Source: Proteobacteria bacterium 005FR1 (lineage in GTDB: Bacteria; Pseudomonadota; Gammaproteobacteria; Pseudomonadales; Cellvibrionaceae). Taken from it: a stretch of 64,000 bases of DNA. Positions 1-9,490 of this stretch are shown piece by piece. How positions within the stretch are numbered: position 1 is the first letter of the stretch; the number at the start of each line of letters is the position of its first letter. The translations under genes were made by a program, and so were the position numbers. The notes beneath the pieces are model-generated. The model worked only from the letters and a program-made list of their open reading frames with translations. It was not told where the DNA came from and did no database searches. Location: assembly GCA_026192395.1 (NCBI GenBank), contig WACF01000001.1, positions 2,230,309 through 2,294,308 on the forward strand, written 5' to 3'.

Positions 1-1
1 A

Positions 2-958
2 GGTTTGGTCAGCTGCGACGAGCCCTTCAACCGCCTGCTTTGCCAAGGCATGGTGCTGGCCAACTCCTTCTACAAGTTCAACGAGAACGGCACCCGCGAG
101 TGGATCAACCCGCAGGTGGTGGATTTCGAAAAGGACAGCAAAGGCAAGATCATCAAGGCCGTGCACGCGCAAACCGGCGAGGAGTTGGAGATCGGCGGCA
201 CCGTGAAGATGTCCAAATCCAAGAACAATGGCATCGATCCGCAGGATATCGTCGCGCAGTTCGGCGCGGACACCGTGCGACTCTACACCATGTTCACCTC
301 GCCGCCCGACCAGACCCTGGAGTGGACCGACAGCGCGGTGGAAGGCGCCTACCGCTTCCTGCGCAAGCTCTGGAAGAACGTTCACGGCCACCTGGAAGCG
401 AGCAGCGGCGGCGTTCCCACCATCGCCGCGGTGGACACGAGCAAGCTCGACAAAAATCAGATCGACCTGCGCCGTAAAACCCACGAAACGATCGCCAAGG
501 TCAGCGACGACTACGGGCGCCGGCAAACTTTCAATACCGCCATCGCCGCGGTCATGGAGTTGCTCAACGAGGTCAACAAACTCGCTGACCACTCCAGCCC
601 GGAAAACCTGGCCGTGGAGCGCGAAGCGCTGCGTTCAGCCATCCTGCTGCTTGCGCCGATCGTCCCGCACATCTGCCATAAACTCTGGGAGAACCTCGGC
701 GAACAAGGCCCGGTGATCGATGCACCCTGGCCACAGGTGGATGAAGCGGCGCTGGTGCGCTCGGAAATCCAGATCGCTGCACAGGTGAACGGCAAGGTAC
801 GCGCCCAGTTGGATGTACCCGCTGATGCGGACAAGTCCACCATGGAGAAGATTGCGCTGGCCGATGCCCGGGTCCAGAAATATCTGGAAAACATGCAGGT
901 GGTGAAAGTGATCGCCGTGCCCGGCAAACTCGTCAACATCGTGGTCAAGCCGCAATGA
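2..958 (+). CDS. leuS: Leucyl-tRNA synthetase, C-terminal part (5' end outside window)
   Basis: This is the C-terminal part, about 318 residues, of leucine-tRNA ligase, which charges tRNA-Leu in the cytoplasm. The class I signature KMSKS is visible at nt 206-220 and is followed by the anticodon-binding helical domain and the C-terminal domain ending in VVKPQ. The reading frame is open to the window edge, so the catalytic HIGH motif and the editing domain lie upstream, outside the window. The stop codon overlaps the lptE start (ATGATG), which indicates translational coupling. leuS-lptE-holA is a familiar gammaproteobacterial order. The call is secure; only the start is missing. Confidence 0.97.
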   Translation, partial: GLVSCDEPFNRLLCQGMVLANSFYKFNENGTREWINPQVVDFEKDSKGKIIKAVHAQTGEELEIGGTVKMSKSKNNGIDPQDIVAQFGADTVRLYTMFTSPPDQTLEWTDSAVEGAYRFLRKLWKNVHGHLEASSGGVPTIAAVDTSKLDKNQIDLRRKTHETIAKVSDDYGRRQTFNTAIAAVMELLNEVNKLADHSSPENLAVEREALRSAILLLAPIVPHICHKLWENLGEQGPVIDAPWPQVDEAALVRSEIQIAAQVNGKVRAQLDVPADADKSTMEKIALADARVQKYLENMQVVKVIAVPGKLVNIVVKPQ

Positions 959-1476
959 TGCGAGGCGTTCTGTTTGCATTCGGCGCCGCATTGCTGCTGA
1001 CCGCCTGCGGCTGGCATCTGCGCGGCACGGTGACCTTGCCTGAGGGGCTCGATTCGGTGCATCTGAACAACCTGTCGGATGCACAACTCCTCGGCCGCAC
1101 ACTGGAGCAGTTGCTGGTAGCCAATGGTGTGGAACTAAGCCGACCCGCTTCAGCGCAGCTGACGATCAATCTGATCGACTATGAGGAGGATCGCCGGGTA
1201 GTCGCGATCGGGGACAATACGCTGGTCACCGAATACGAGTTGATCGCCACCGCCGATTTCAGCGTCGAAGATTCAGAGGGCGGAATCATACTGCCGCCGA
1301 GCGATGTCTCAGTGATTCGCTCTTATCAGTTCGACCAGGACAATGTGCTGGGGATGGAGGAGGAACAGCAGCTGATCCTCACGGAAATGCGTCGGGAAAT
1401 CGCACAGAGTATCGTTCGCCGTCTGCGCTTTCTCAACCTTGAGCCGAATGCACCCGCCGCGGCGCTGCAACCTTAA
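955..1476 (+). CDS. lptE: LPS-assembly lipoprotein LptE
   Basis: LptE is the outer-membrane lipoprotein that plugs and helps assemble the LptD barrel, the last step of lipopolysaccharide export. The 173-residue product starts with a lipoprotein signal peptide and the lipobox LTAC, with Cys18 as the lipidation site, followed by the family-typical GWHLRG. Length fits the family. It overlaps the leuS stop codon, and holA follows after 21 nt, so the three genes are probably one transcript. A second ATG directly follows the first at 958 and could equally be the start. Confidence 0.95.
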   Translation: MMRGVLFAFGAALLLTACGWHLRGTVTLPEGLDSVHLNNLSDAQLLGRTLEQLLVANGVELSRPASAQLTINLIDYEEDRRVVAIGDNTLVTEYELIATADFSVEDSEGGIILPPSDVSVIRSYQFDQDNVLGMEEEQQLILTEMRREIAQSIVRRLRFLNLEPNAPAAALQP

Positions 1477-1497
1477 CGACAGCGAGAGTAACTGCCC

Positions 1498-2544
1498 GTG
1501 CCCAGGGTCAAAGTCGACGAACTTCCCGCCAAGCTGAACGCCGGGCTCGCGCCCATCTATCTGGTCGCCGGCGACGAGCATCTGGTGGTACAGGAATGCT
1601 GTGACCAGATCCGCCAGGCGGCCCGCCAGTCGGGTTTCGAGGAGCGGGAGCTTTACCACGCCGATAACAAGTTCGACTGGAATCAGCTCTACCAGTCCGG
1701 TCAGAGCCTTTCGCTGTTCTCCAGCAGGAAGATCATTGAAATCCGCCTGAATGGCAAACTATCGGACCAAGGTCGCAAGGCCCTGCTCGAGTACGCCGAC
1801 TCCCCTCCTCCCGACACCTTGCTGCTGATCATCAGCCCGTGGCTGGATAACAAAGCCCAGTCCGCCAAATGGTTCAAAACCCTCGAGGCGGCAAGCAGCT
1901 TTATTCAGGTCTGGCCTGTAGCCGGACCGCAGTTGCCACGCTGGATCAAACAGCGGGCGAAGAAACTGGGCTTGCAGTTGAGCGATAGCGCAGTGGATAT
2001 TCTTGCCGCCCGTGTGGAGGGAAATCTGCTGGCCGCTGCACAGGAGATGGAAAAGCTCAAACTGCTGAGTGAAGATGGCAGCGTGGATGCAGACCTGATG
2101 GCCCATGCTGTCGCGGATAGTGCTCGTTACGACGTTTTCAGTCTGGTGGATCGCGCGCTTCACGGCGATGCCCGCGCTGCCGTCAAAACACTGAATGGTT
2201 TGAAGTCGGAGGGCACCGACGTGCTGCCACTGCTGGGCATTCTGGCGCGGGAGCTGCGCATTCTGTTGCAGATTTCTGAAGGCCTGCAGGCGGGGAAATC
2301 CTTCAGCAGTGTCGCCCGTCAGGCAGGGGTCTGGAACACCCGTCAGCAACTGGTGCAAAACGCTTTGCAGCGGCTCAAGCGCCCGCAGCTGAATTTGCTC
2401 CTGCGAAAAGCGGGACAGGTCGATCGGGCGGCCAAGGGGATGCACGATTCCGATCCATGGGAAGGTTGCCTGGAGATCGTTCTGAATCTGTCCGGGGTTA
2501 CTCCACTCAGCCGGGCAACCGAGCTTGTTGCCCTTCGGTCCTGA
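1498..2544 (+). CDS. holA: DNA polymerase III delta subunit
   Basis: HolA is the delta subunit of the clamp loader, which opens the beta sliding clamp during replication. The 348-residue protein aligns by eye with E. coli HolA: the N-terminal AAA+-like fold begins around YLVAGDEHLVVQE, then comes a QLPRWIKQRAKKLGLQLS segment and a C-terminal helical collar domain. The start is GTG at 1498, 21 nt after lptE; no in-frame ATG lies nearby. The gene ends 23 nt from the convergent GGDEF/EAL gene, leaving little room for a terminator. Confidence 0.95.
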   Translation: MPRVKVDELPAKLNAGLAPIYLVAGDEHLVVQECCDQIRQAARQSGFEERELYHADNKFDWNQLYQSGQSLSLFSSRKIIEIRLNGKLSDQGRKALLEYADSPPPDTLLLIISPWLDNKAQSAKWFKTLEAASSFIQVWPVAGPQLPRWIKQRAKKLGLQLSDSAVDILAARVEGNLLAAAQEMEKLKLLSEDGSVDADLMAHAVADSARYDVFSLVDRALHGDARAAVKTLNGLKSEGTDVLPLLGILARELRILLQISEGLQAGKSFSSVARQAGVWNTRQQLVQNALQRLKRPQLNLLLRKAGQVDRAAKGMHDSDPWEGCLEIVLNLSGVTPLSRATELVALRS

Positions 2545-2567
2545 ACGGCGACCGAGACTTGCTCTGC

Positions 2568-4865
2568 CTACTGGAGCGGCAGCTCCAGTTCCGGCTCTCC
2601 CTTCTTGAATGAGGCAGTTCCCGCCTTGAAGAAACGCTCCAGTTTCTGCGCGGGTATGGGCTGAGCATAGAGATAGCCCTGAGCCTGATCACATCCGCGC
2701 TTGCGCAGCCAGCTCGCCTGCTGCTCGTTTTCCACGCCTTCCGCCACGACGTTCAGCATCATGTTGTGGGCAAGCCCAATGATGGAATTGGCAATAGAGG
2801 CATCGTTCTGGTCAGTGTGAATGTCGTGGATAAAGCTGCGATCGATCTTCAGCTTCTGAATCGGGAATCTCTTGAGGTATGCGAGTGACGAATAGCCGGT
2901 GCCGAAGTCATCAATGGCCAGCGAAACTCCCATCTGATTCAGCTTGGTGAGCATGTTGATGGTTTCGCCCGCGTGTTCCATGGCCGAGCTTTCCGTGATC
3001 TCCAACTCCATATAGCGAGGGGGGAGGTCCGCTTCTTCCAGAATCTGCGCCAGCCGTTCGGCAAAGTCGCGCTGGCGCAATTGTCGCGGCGACAGATTTA
3101 CCGCAATCTTACCCACGTAGTTGCCGGCGGCCATCCAGCGCTTCTGCTGCTCTGCAGCTTTGCGCAACAGCCATTCGCCAAGGGGAACGATCAGACCGGT
3201 TTCTTCGGCCAAGGGAATGAAATGCGAGGGCGAAATCAGTCCGCGCTGCGGATGCTTCCAACGGACCAGCGCTTCCACCCCCACCAGATCGCCGGTTTGC
3301 AGGTCCACTTGCGGCTGATAGTAAAGACAGAGCTGATCTTCTTCGATCGCGGTGCGCAGGTCCTTTTCCACGACAAGAAATTTCACCGCGGAGGAGTCCA
3401 TGCCTTCTGTGAAGTACAGGAAGTTGTTCTTGCCGCTTTCCTTTGCCTTGTGCATGGCGATGTCGGCGCGCTTCAACAGTTCGTCCGCAGCGTTGCCATC
3501 TTGGGGGTAAACGCTGATGCCGATGCTGGCTGAAGTCTGCAGATCTTCTCCAGCGACCTGGATCGGCTCGGCAATTTGCCTCAGCAATTTGGTGGCCACG
3601 CGACGTGCATCGGCCACCCCATTGATGTTCTCAAGAATCACGATGAACTCATCGCCACCGATCCGGGCGACTGTATCGGTTTTGCGCAAACCATTTACCA
3701 CTTTTCGGGCGACGATCTTCAGCAACTCGTCGCCGGCGTCTCGTCCGAGGCTATCGTTCACGCTTTTGAATCGATCAACGTCGATCATCATCAGGGCAAG
3801 CTTGGTTCGGTTGCGCTGCGCACGCGCCAGGCCATGATTGAGGCGGTCGTAAAATAGCGAGCGGTTTGGCAACCCCGTAAGCACGTCGTGAAAGGCCATG
3901 AAGTTCAGTCGCGACTGCTGCTCGCGTACCGCGTCTTCGGCCATTTTGCGCTCGGTGATGTCCGTGCAGATGCTGCAGACACTGAAGATCTGTCCTTCTT
4001 CGTCACGCAAGGGGAACTTCAGCATCAGGTAGGTGTGCAGAGTGCCGTCGCGGTGGCGAACCTCCAGTTCCGACTCAATGACCTGGGCGGCCTTGCTCGA
4101 TCCGAAATCACTGTCCCAAAGCGACTGAGCCACCTCCATCGGGTAAACGTCGAAGAGGTCGTTGCGAACTCCGCTCTCGTTCAACTCGGCCAGCAGCTTG
4201 TAATGATCGCTGGCAAGCATCACGTTTCCGTTCAGGTCCTTGATGGAGATCAGAGCCGGAGAGTTGCTTAGTATGGAATTCAGGTAGAGGTCGCTGGCCC
4301 AGAGTGCCTGCTCCGCTCGGACGAAATCGTCGCTGTGGCGCTGGTGCCGGCGCATCTCCAGAACATGCCGCATCAGGAATTCGCAAAACAGCCATATCGG
4401 CTCGAGACCCGCCACGGCGGCTTCGAGCGTCTCGGCAGGTTGCCGGCTTTCCAGATAGAACAGGGCCTGAACCTCGCGGTTCGCCATTACCGGATGCAAA
4501 TAGATGGAGCGGGTCTCCGGCATGCATTGACTGGCATTGATCGCGGGAAACACGTTGATGTCGGCCGCCAGGGGCTGGCCGCTGACGATGGTCTGGCGAA
4601 TCAACGCGTGAGGAATGTCCTGGATTTTCTCGAAATTGCGCCTGGGCAGGAGGATATTGTGTTCGCTCTGCGCAACCGCTTCCACGCGGATCTGGTCGTC
4701 CTGGGGAATGCATAGCATGGCCCGGGAAATCACGGGATCGGCAATAACGAATCGGGTCAGGCGCTCGACGATCTGGTTGTGGTCCAGGTCGGTAAACAAT
4801 TGCTGAAACTTCTTGATCAGCTCGGCTGCAGCCAGGGTGTTCCGCATATCAGATAAGTACCACAC
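2568..4865 (-). CDS. GGDEF/EAL protein with GAF-like and PAS domains
   Basis: A 765-residue predicted cyclic-di-GMP enzyme without an obvious membrane segment. Order of domains: a GAF-like N-terminal region (about 20-175), a PAS domain ending in DITERK (about 190-325), a GGDEF domain with the intact signature at 403-407 and an upstream RxxD inhibitory site (RKTD), then an EAL domain with EAL at 531-533, DDFGTGYSS and the usual acidic residues. Both catalytic sites look intact, so it may make or degrade c-di-GMP; which activity dominates cannot be read from sequence. A later start at 4847 (MRNTL) is possible; neither start has a clear ribosome-binding site. The signal sensed is unknown. Confidence 0.93.
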   Translation of the reverse strand: MWYLSDMRNTLAAAELIKKFQQLFTDLDHNQIVERLTRFVIADPVISRAMLCIPQDDQIRVEAVAQSEHNILLPRRNFEKIQDIPHALIRQTIVSGQPLAADINVFPAINASQCMPETRSIYLHPVMANREVQALFYLESRQPAETLEAAVAGLEPIWLFCEFLMRHVLEMRRHQRHSDDFVRAEQALWASDLYLNSILSNSPALISIKDLNGNVMLASDHYKLLAELNESGVRNDLFDVYPMEVAQSLWDSDFGSSKAAQVIESELEVRHRDGTLHTYLMLKFPLRDEEGQIFSVCSICTDITERKMAEDAVREQQSRLNFMAFHDVLTGLPNRSLFYDRLNHGLARAQRNRTKLALMMIDVDRFKSVNDSLGRDAGDELLKIVARKVVNGLRKTDTVARIGGDEFIVILENINGVADARRVATKLLRQIAEPIQVAGEDLQTSASIGISVYPQDGNAADELLKRADIAMHKAKESGKNNFLYFTEGMDSSAVKFLVVEKDLRTAIEEDQLCLYYQPQVDLQTGDLVGVEALVRWKHPQRGLISPSHFIPLAEETGLIVPLGEWLLRKAAEQQKRWMAAGNYVGKIAVNLSPRQLRQRDFAERLAQILEEADLPPRYMELEITESSAMEHAGETINMLTKLNQMGVSLAIDDFGTGYSSLAYLKRFPIQKLKIDRSFIHDIHTDQNDASIANSIIGLAHNMMLNVVAEGVENEQQASWLRKRGCDQAQGYLYAQPIPAQKLERFFKAGTASFKKGEPELELPLQ

Positions 4866-5155
4866 ATCCAGTGACGGGCCTGCATTGTGCCGTTCGCCTC
4901 CCGAAACTCATGTTGTTGATTGCTGCTCGGATGTAGGAGGGAAGCCTTCATTTCACCTGCTGCAGGAGGTGAGCGCGTTGTTCCATGGCCGCATTGCACC
5001 ACCAGCATGATGCGGGCTGAAAGGGCTTGGTACAGCGGATGGCCAGTTCCGCCTCTCCAGTGGAGCACCCTCAAACGCGGGCTCAATAGTACAGCATTGT
5101 TCAATCCACATCCAAGGTTTTCCCGTGGGGCCGGGAAATGGCCGGAAGGACAAAG
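4866..5155. other. Intergenic region with no recognised gene
   Basis: These 290 bases separate the GGDEF/EAL gene from the upstream DUF815 gene on the same strand. The only structure I see is a short hairpin near 4951-4970 (TCACCT and AGGTGA arms). It presumably holds the promoter of the GGDEF/EAL gene, but I could not pick convincing -35 and -10 boxes. Confidence 0.4.
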
Positions 5156-5923
5156 TCAGATTTCTTCGCCCTGCCGGCTGAGGAAAAACTGCTTGGCGGT
5201 TCTGCCGCTATGACTGGCACGCAGCAGTGCAAATTGCCGGGCCGCCTCGTGTAGGGCCTTGCGATCACCGGGATAATCCCGGAAGTAGAAGTCCACGAGC
5301 CTGAAGTACTCGTCCCAGTTGATCGGATGAAAAGACAGCCAGAGACCAAATCGGTCCGCGAGTGAAAGCTTTTCCTCCACACTATCGCCGTAGTGCAGCT
5401 CTCCGGAGACGATTTCGGTCAGCTTGTTGTCGGTTTTGCCTTCCGGCATCAGATGACGCCGGTTCGAGGTAGCGTAGATGATGACATTTTCCGGAGGGCG
5501 CTCGATAGAGCCTTCCAGGACGCTTTTCATTGCCTTGTAGGTGTTTTCACCTTCGGCGAAGGAGAGATCATCGCAAAAAAGTACAAAACGATATGAAAGC
5601 TCGCGGACATCGTCAACAATTTCAGGCAGGTCTACCAGGTCGTCTTTATCGACCTCCACCACACGGAGCCCGTCTTCGAAGTACTGGTTGAGAAGGGCTT
5701 TGATCAGGCTCGACTTCCCGGTACCCCGGGAGCCCCAGAGCAGTGCATTATTTGCGCTCATCCCCTTAAGGAAACGCTCGGTGTTGTGAATCAGCTTCTG
5801 CTTCTGGACCTCGATGCCCAGCAGCTGATCGAGCCGGATCGGATCAAGATCTCTGACCGGGCGCAGTACGCCACGACGAGATCGCCAGACGGCGGCGGCA
5901 ACAGAATTCCAATCGATACTCAC
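5156..5923 (-). CDS. DUF815-family AAA+ ATPase
   Basis: A 255-residue ATP-binding protein of the DUF815 type. The Walker A motif GSRGTGKS is at residues 64-71, a Walker B-like segment FVLFCDDLSF is near residue 120, and a sensor-like YATSNRRHL follows. The family is widespread and poorly characterised; a role as a small AAA+ chaperone or switch is inference. It lies 104 nt downstream of the hybrid histidine kinase on the same strand and could share its transcript, but the functional link is not evident. Confidence 0.88.
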   Translation of the reverse strand: MSIDWNSVAAAVWRSRRGVLRPVRDLDPIRLDQLLGIEVQKQKLIHNTERFLKGMSANNALLWGSRGTGKSSLIKALLNQYFEDGLRVVEVDKDDLVDLPEIVDDVRELSYRFVLFCDDLSFAEGENTYKAMKSVLEGSIERPPENVIIYATSNRRHLMPEGKTDNKLTEIVSGELHYGDSVEEKLSLADRFGLWLSFHPINWDEYFRLVDFYFRDYPGDRKALHEAARQFALLRASHSGRTAKQFFLSRQGEEI

Positions 5924-6027
5924 CTGTAACCCTTTTGAACTGCGGATAGGTGCGTAGATTCTGCCAGATGAGCCCAGCGCAAGGGAAGGCGATCCCCCCG
6001 GGCGCGGGCTGCGTTGAGCAAAAACAA

Positions 6028-8661
6028 CTAGTGCGGGCGGTGAAATCCGGTGGTCAGCGAATCCAGCAGGGTATAAACCTGCTGCACTTCGATTGGTTTG
6101 AGCAGGTGATGATCAAAGCCGGCGGCTCGCGCCTTGTCGATGTCCTGGCTCTGGCCATAGCCGCTGACTACCACCAAGGTCAGGTCCCGGGGAGAAAAGT
6201 AGTGTCGCAGCTGCCGAGCCAGTTCGAGGCCGTCGGTTTCGGGCATGATCATGTCGAGAAAGGCCACTGTGGGCTGGTGCTGGCGCGCCAGATCAAGCCC
6301 CTGCTCAGCATTGTACGCGACGATGACCTCATGCCCGGCAACTTCGAGCAGGCGGGCAAATGAGTCGGCGATGTCCGGGATGTCGTCCACCACCAGGATG
6401 CGCTGGGGCCTGGCCGTCGCGTGGCGATGCAGGGCGGGAGGCGCCGCATCCGCCACCGCCTCAGCCTGCCGCTTGTGCATGGGCCAGTGAATGATGAATT
6501 CGCTCCCCCGATCCTCTCCCTCGCTGTGTGCGCGAATGTCACCCCCGTGCAAACTGACGAGGCTCCTCACCAGACTCAGCCCGAGGCCCAGTCCGTGGCA
6601 GGCAAGGCTGTTGTCCACCTGAGTGAAGGGGTCGAAAAGCGTCTCGAGGGACTCGGGGGGGATGCCTATGCCCGTATCCTTCACCCGAATTTCGGCTGTG
6701 CCGTCCATACAACCAAGATCGACCTGGATCGATCCACCCGGCTGAGTGAACTTGATCGCATTGGTCAGCAGGTTGTCAAGCACCTGGAACAGTCTGGCAA
6801 CGTCCGCATCCAGATAGATGGGCGATTGCGGCTGCGAGACAGCAAACTTCAATTGACGGTTATTGATGGTAGCGCGATGCGCCGCCACCACTTCTTCAAG
6901 GCATCGCGGCAGGGATACGCGCTCGCGCTTGAGAACCACTTTTCCGTTGTTAATGCGGGTGATGTCGAGCAGATCATTGACGAGATGGGTCATGTGCCGA
7001 CTCTGTCGTTCGAGCAGCGCCAGTGCTTCGCTGATCCGCGGGTGCGACGTAAAGGCATGCTCCTCGTTCACCAGCGTCTGAATCGAATTGCGCATCACTG
7101 TCAGCGGGTTTCGCAGCTCGTGGCCAAGCAATGCGAGGAACTGGTTTTTCTGGCGGTCGTTGGCCAGCAGCTGTTCCGATTGGGCACGCAGCCGCGTTTC
7201 GCTCTGACGCAAACGCTTCTCCGTTTTCAGCCACTCGCAGAGGTCGGCGATTTCCAGCGCGAGCAGGTCGAGGACGTATTCGTCGCGCCGACTCAGCTTG
7301 CGAGGCTTGCGATTGTGAGTGCAGAGAACCCCGAGCAACTTACCGCTGCGCCCGATCAATGGGGTCGCTTGTAGCGCACGGAACCCCATCTGTTCGATCA
7401 GGTCCCGGTGTGATTCGAAGCTCTCCTCGTGACGCACATCTTCGATCATTACGCGTTGGCGTGTATGGTAGGCGCGCATACATGGAGATCCCGCCTCGGC
7501 GGAGGTATGTCCGCCCAAGGCCGCGGGATCGAATCCGCGCTGCGCAACTAATTCCAGGTCGTCATCTTCGGTGACGATTTGCAGAGTGCTGCACTCGGCC
7601 CCGGTCAGCTCCATGCTCGCGTCGAGGACATAGCCGAACATCTCGCTCATGGTGCCCGACTGCAGCACCGCAGAGGCCATCTCCTGGAGCCGCTGCCGAA
7701 CTTCCACTTCATGCACCAGCGAGGTCTCCCGCTGGCGAAGCCCATCGACTTGGCGGTCGAGAGTGATATCGTGGACGGCCAGCAGAATAAGCTGCTCTGA
7801 ATCCAGTCTGCGAAAGCCAAGCTCGAGAGTGCGCTGGCCCAGTGGACCGAAGTCCTGGGTCAGCTCGAAGCCGTCGAACGATTCATTCTCCGGCAGAACG
7901 CGCTCCAGCAGCTCTCGAAACTTCGGACAGTCCCAGCGACCATTGCCGATCGTCAGAATCGATTTCCCTTCAGTGTTTTCCTTTCGATAATTGAACGACC
8001 GGTAGAAAGCCGGATTGGCTGACTTAATGCGCAGGTCTGGAGACAGTACGATGATTGGCTGCTGCAATGATTCGAGAATCTTCTCCGCAAAGCGCCGCGC
8101 ATGATAGGTGGACACCTCAGCCTGCTTGCGATCAGTAATGTCCACAAAGCTGACCACCACCCCATCGGCACGATCCGCATCGATGAAGTCCGGTTTCAGG
8201 CGAACCAGATACCATCGCCCGTTGAAACCATGCACCTCTGTTTGCAGAGGCTTGGCCTCCCGTAAGACCTGCACCGCGTCGCGTTCCAGGTCGGGATAGT
8301 TGAGCTTGTCGGACAGCATCGCCACGGGACGTCCGCGATCTCGGTCGCGAAGACCGAAGAGTTCGATTGCGTTGCGGGTGAAGCGCTGCAGCTTCAACTC
8401 GAAATCGACGAACAGGAAAGTGGCCTCTGCCGTGCTCACCACGTCCTCAAGTTCGCGGTAAGTCTGAGTCAGTTCTTGTAAATTTTTGTTTAACTTCGCG
8501 TTCGCCGCGGCGAGCTCGCTCGCATCAGGATCGGCGTCTTCTTCGGCGTCCGGCTTGGCACTATAGTCCGCGGCTGGACGGCATCGCTCGCCCTGCGCCG
8601 TAACCCCTCGATTTGCTTGTGTTGCGTCGCTCTCGGAGCGAGGTGTGGAAGGACATGACAT
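6028..8661 (-). CDS. Hybrid sensor histidine kinase with PAS, GAF and receiver domains
   Basis: An 877-residue cytoplasmic hybrid kinase. Order: an N-terminal coiled stretch, two PAS domains (the first ending in FVDITDRK, the second around PIIVLSPDLRIKSANPAF), a GAF domain (LQIVTEDDDLELVAQRGF onward), a HisKA dimerisation domain with H514 in the H-box GHELRNP, an HATPase domain with an intact N-box (NLLTNAIKF) and G boxes, and a C-terminal receiver with the phospho-acceptor Asp803 in FLDMIMP. The ATG at 8661 is chosen because AGGGGAGAAG lies just upstream; a TTG at 8688 would add nine residues. No transmembrane segment or separate response regulator is seen, so output may pass through an unlinked phosphotransfer partner. 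Confidence 0.93.
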   Translation of the reverse strand: MSCPSTPRSESDATQANRGVTAQGERCRPAADYSAKPDAEEDADPDASELAAANAKLNKNLQELTQTYRELEDVVSTAEATFLFVDFELKLQRFTRNAIELFGLRDRDRGRPVAMLSDKLNYPDLERDAVQVLREAKPLQTEVHGFNGRWYLVRLKPDFIDADRADGVVVSFVDITDRKQAEVSTYHARRFAEKILESLQQPIIVLSPDLRIKSANPAFYRSFNYRKENTEGKSILTIGNGRWDCPKFRELLERVLPENESFDGFELTQDFGPLGQRTLELGFRRLDSEQLILLAVHDITLDRQVDGLRQRETSLVHEVEVRQRLQEMASAVLQSGTMSEMFGYVLDASMELTGAECSTLQIVTEDDDLELVAQRGFDPAALGGHTSAEAGSPCMRAYHTRQRVMIEDVRHEESFESHRDLIEQMGFRALQATPLIGRSGKLLGVLCTHNRKPRKLSRRDEYVLDLLALEIADLCEWLKTEKRLRQSETRLRAQSEQLLANDRQKNQFLALLGHELRNPLTVMRNSIQTLVNEEHAFTSHPRISEALALLERQSRHMTHLVNDLLDITRINNGKVVLKRERVSLPRCLEEVVAAHRATINNRQLKFAVSQPQSPIYLDADVARLFQVLDNLLTNAIKFTQPGGSIQVDLGCMDGTAEIRVKDTGIGIPPESLETLFDPFTQVDNSLACHGLGLGLSLVRSLVSLHGGDIRAHSEGEDRGSEFIIHWPMHKRQAEAVADAAPPALHRHATARPQRILVVDDIPDIADSFARLLEVAGHEVIVAYNAEQGLDLARQHQPTVAFLDMIMPETDGLELARQLRHYFSPRDLTLVVVSGYGQSQDIDKARAAGFDHHLLKPIEVQQVYTLLDSLTTGFHRPH

Positions 8662-9490
8662 GACGGCTTCTTCTCCCCTAACCCGCAATTACTTCTACGT
8701 CCTGGTTAACTTAACCTGGAACAGCGAAAGCTTTCCCTGTGAGTCTCGTGAGATAAGTACTGCAGCATCTTACCTTCACCTTTCGGTGGTTTGCTGGCAA
8801 CCGGAGATCAACTGTCGCTCCAGTCTGCATGCATTAAGCTACGCCATGCAGGTGTGTGCTGTTCGTTTTTGTTATCGCATTGGCAAGAATGCCTGCTGAC
8901 CCCGTCTTTTTCAATAGCTTTTGCCTGCCAACCCGGGGTTAGATCAATTCGAGGCAATTATCTGTCAGCGATTGTTCTGCGATTCGACAGCGCCAATTTG
9001 TTGGCGCCTTCATCTATTGAAAGTCGTAACGAATCTGAAACAACGCCGCGCTTTCAAATCCTGCACAAGAGCTATGCAGAGGGAGCGATTTTTGGCTTCA
9101 GACTTTGCGCTGACCTCAGCTACTCGGACCATCTTTATTCAAAAGAGGTGCAAGCGTGATAAAAACAACGACGATTGCCAAGTGATTTCTTAGAAGAAAT
9201 TCATCTGTATGAGGTGTTCGTAGGAAATTCATCCGAGCCAGGGAACAAAAGACACCGCAGTGCGGAACTGGAGATCACATGGCGGAGCTATCGACTGAAG
9301 ACGACCTCATTAGGCAGCGACCGCGCTCGCAAAAAAGAATAACAAAGGCAACTTGTAAGAAGCACGAGACCGATGAGCTACGTGTGGACAGCGTGGAGCT
9401 GCTGACTGTCCCGTCAGCCGAGAAAGTTTTTTTGTCTTCTTCAAGCACTCGGGGAGGAGCTCACAACAGCCTACCGCCAATCGGCTCCAG
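8662..9490. other. Long gene-free region with several palindromes
   Basis: About 830 bases without a recognisable protein or RNA gene. Short open frames here give no familiar motif and lack good start sites. Three inverted repeats stand out: CTGCATG/CATGCAG at about 8826-8853; GCGCCAA-TTTG-TTGGCGC at 8990-9007; and ATTTCTT-AG-AAGAAAT at 9185-9200. GAAATTCATC occurs twice, at about 9196 and 9223. The middle part looks more AT-rich than its surroundings. It must hold the promoter of the histidine kinase; the rest is unexplained and may be a gene remnant. Confidence 0.5.

Noticed and set aside
8645-9193. Open frames in the gene-free stretch after the hybrid kinase
   Set aside because: Several overlapping frames, none with a recognised motif or a good ribosome-binding site.
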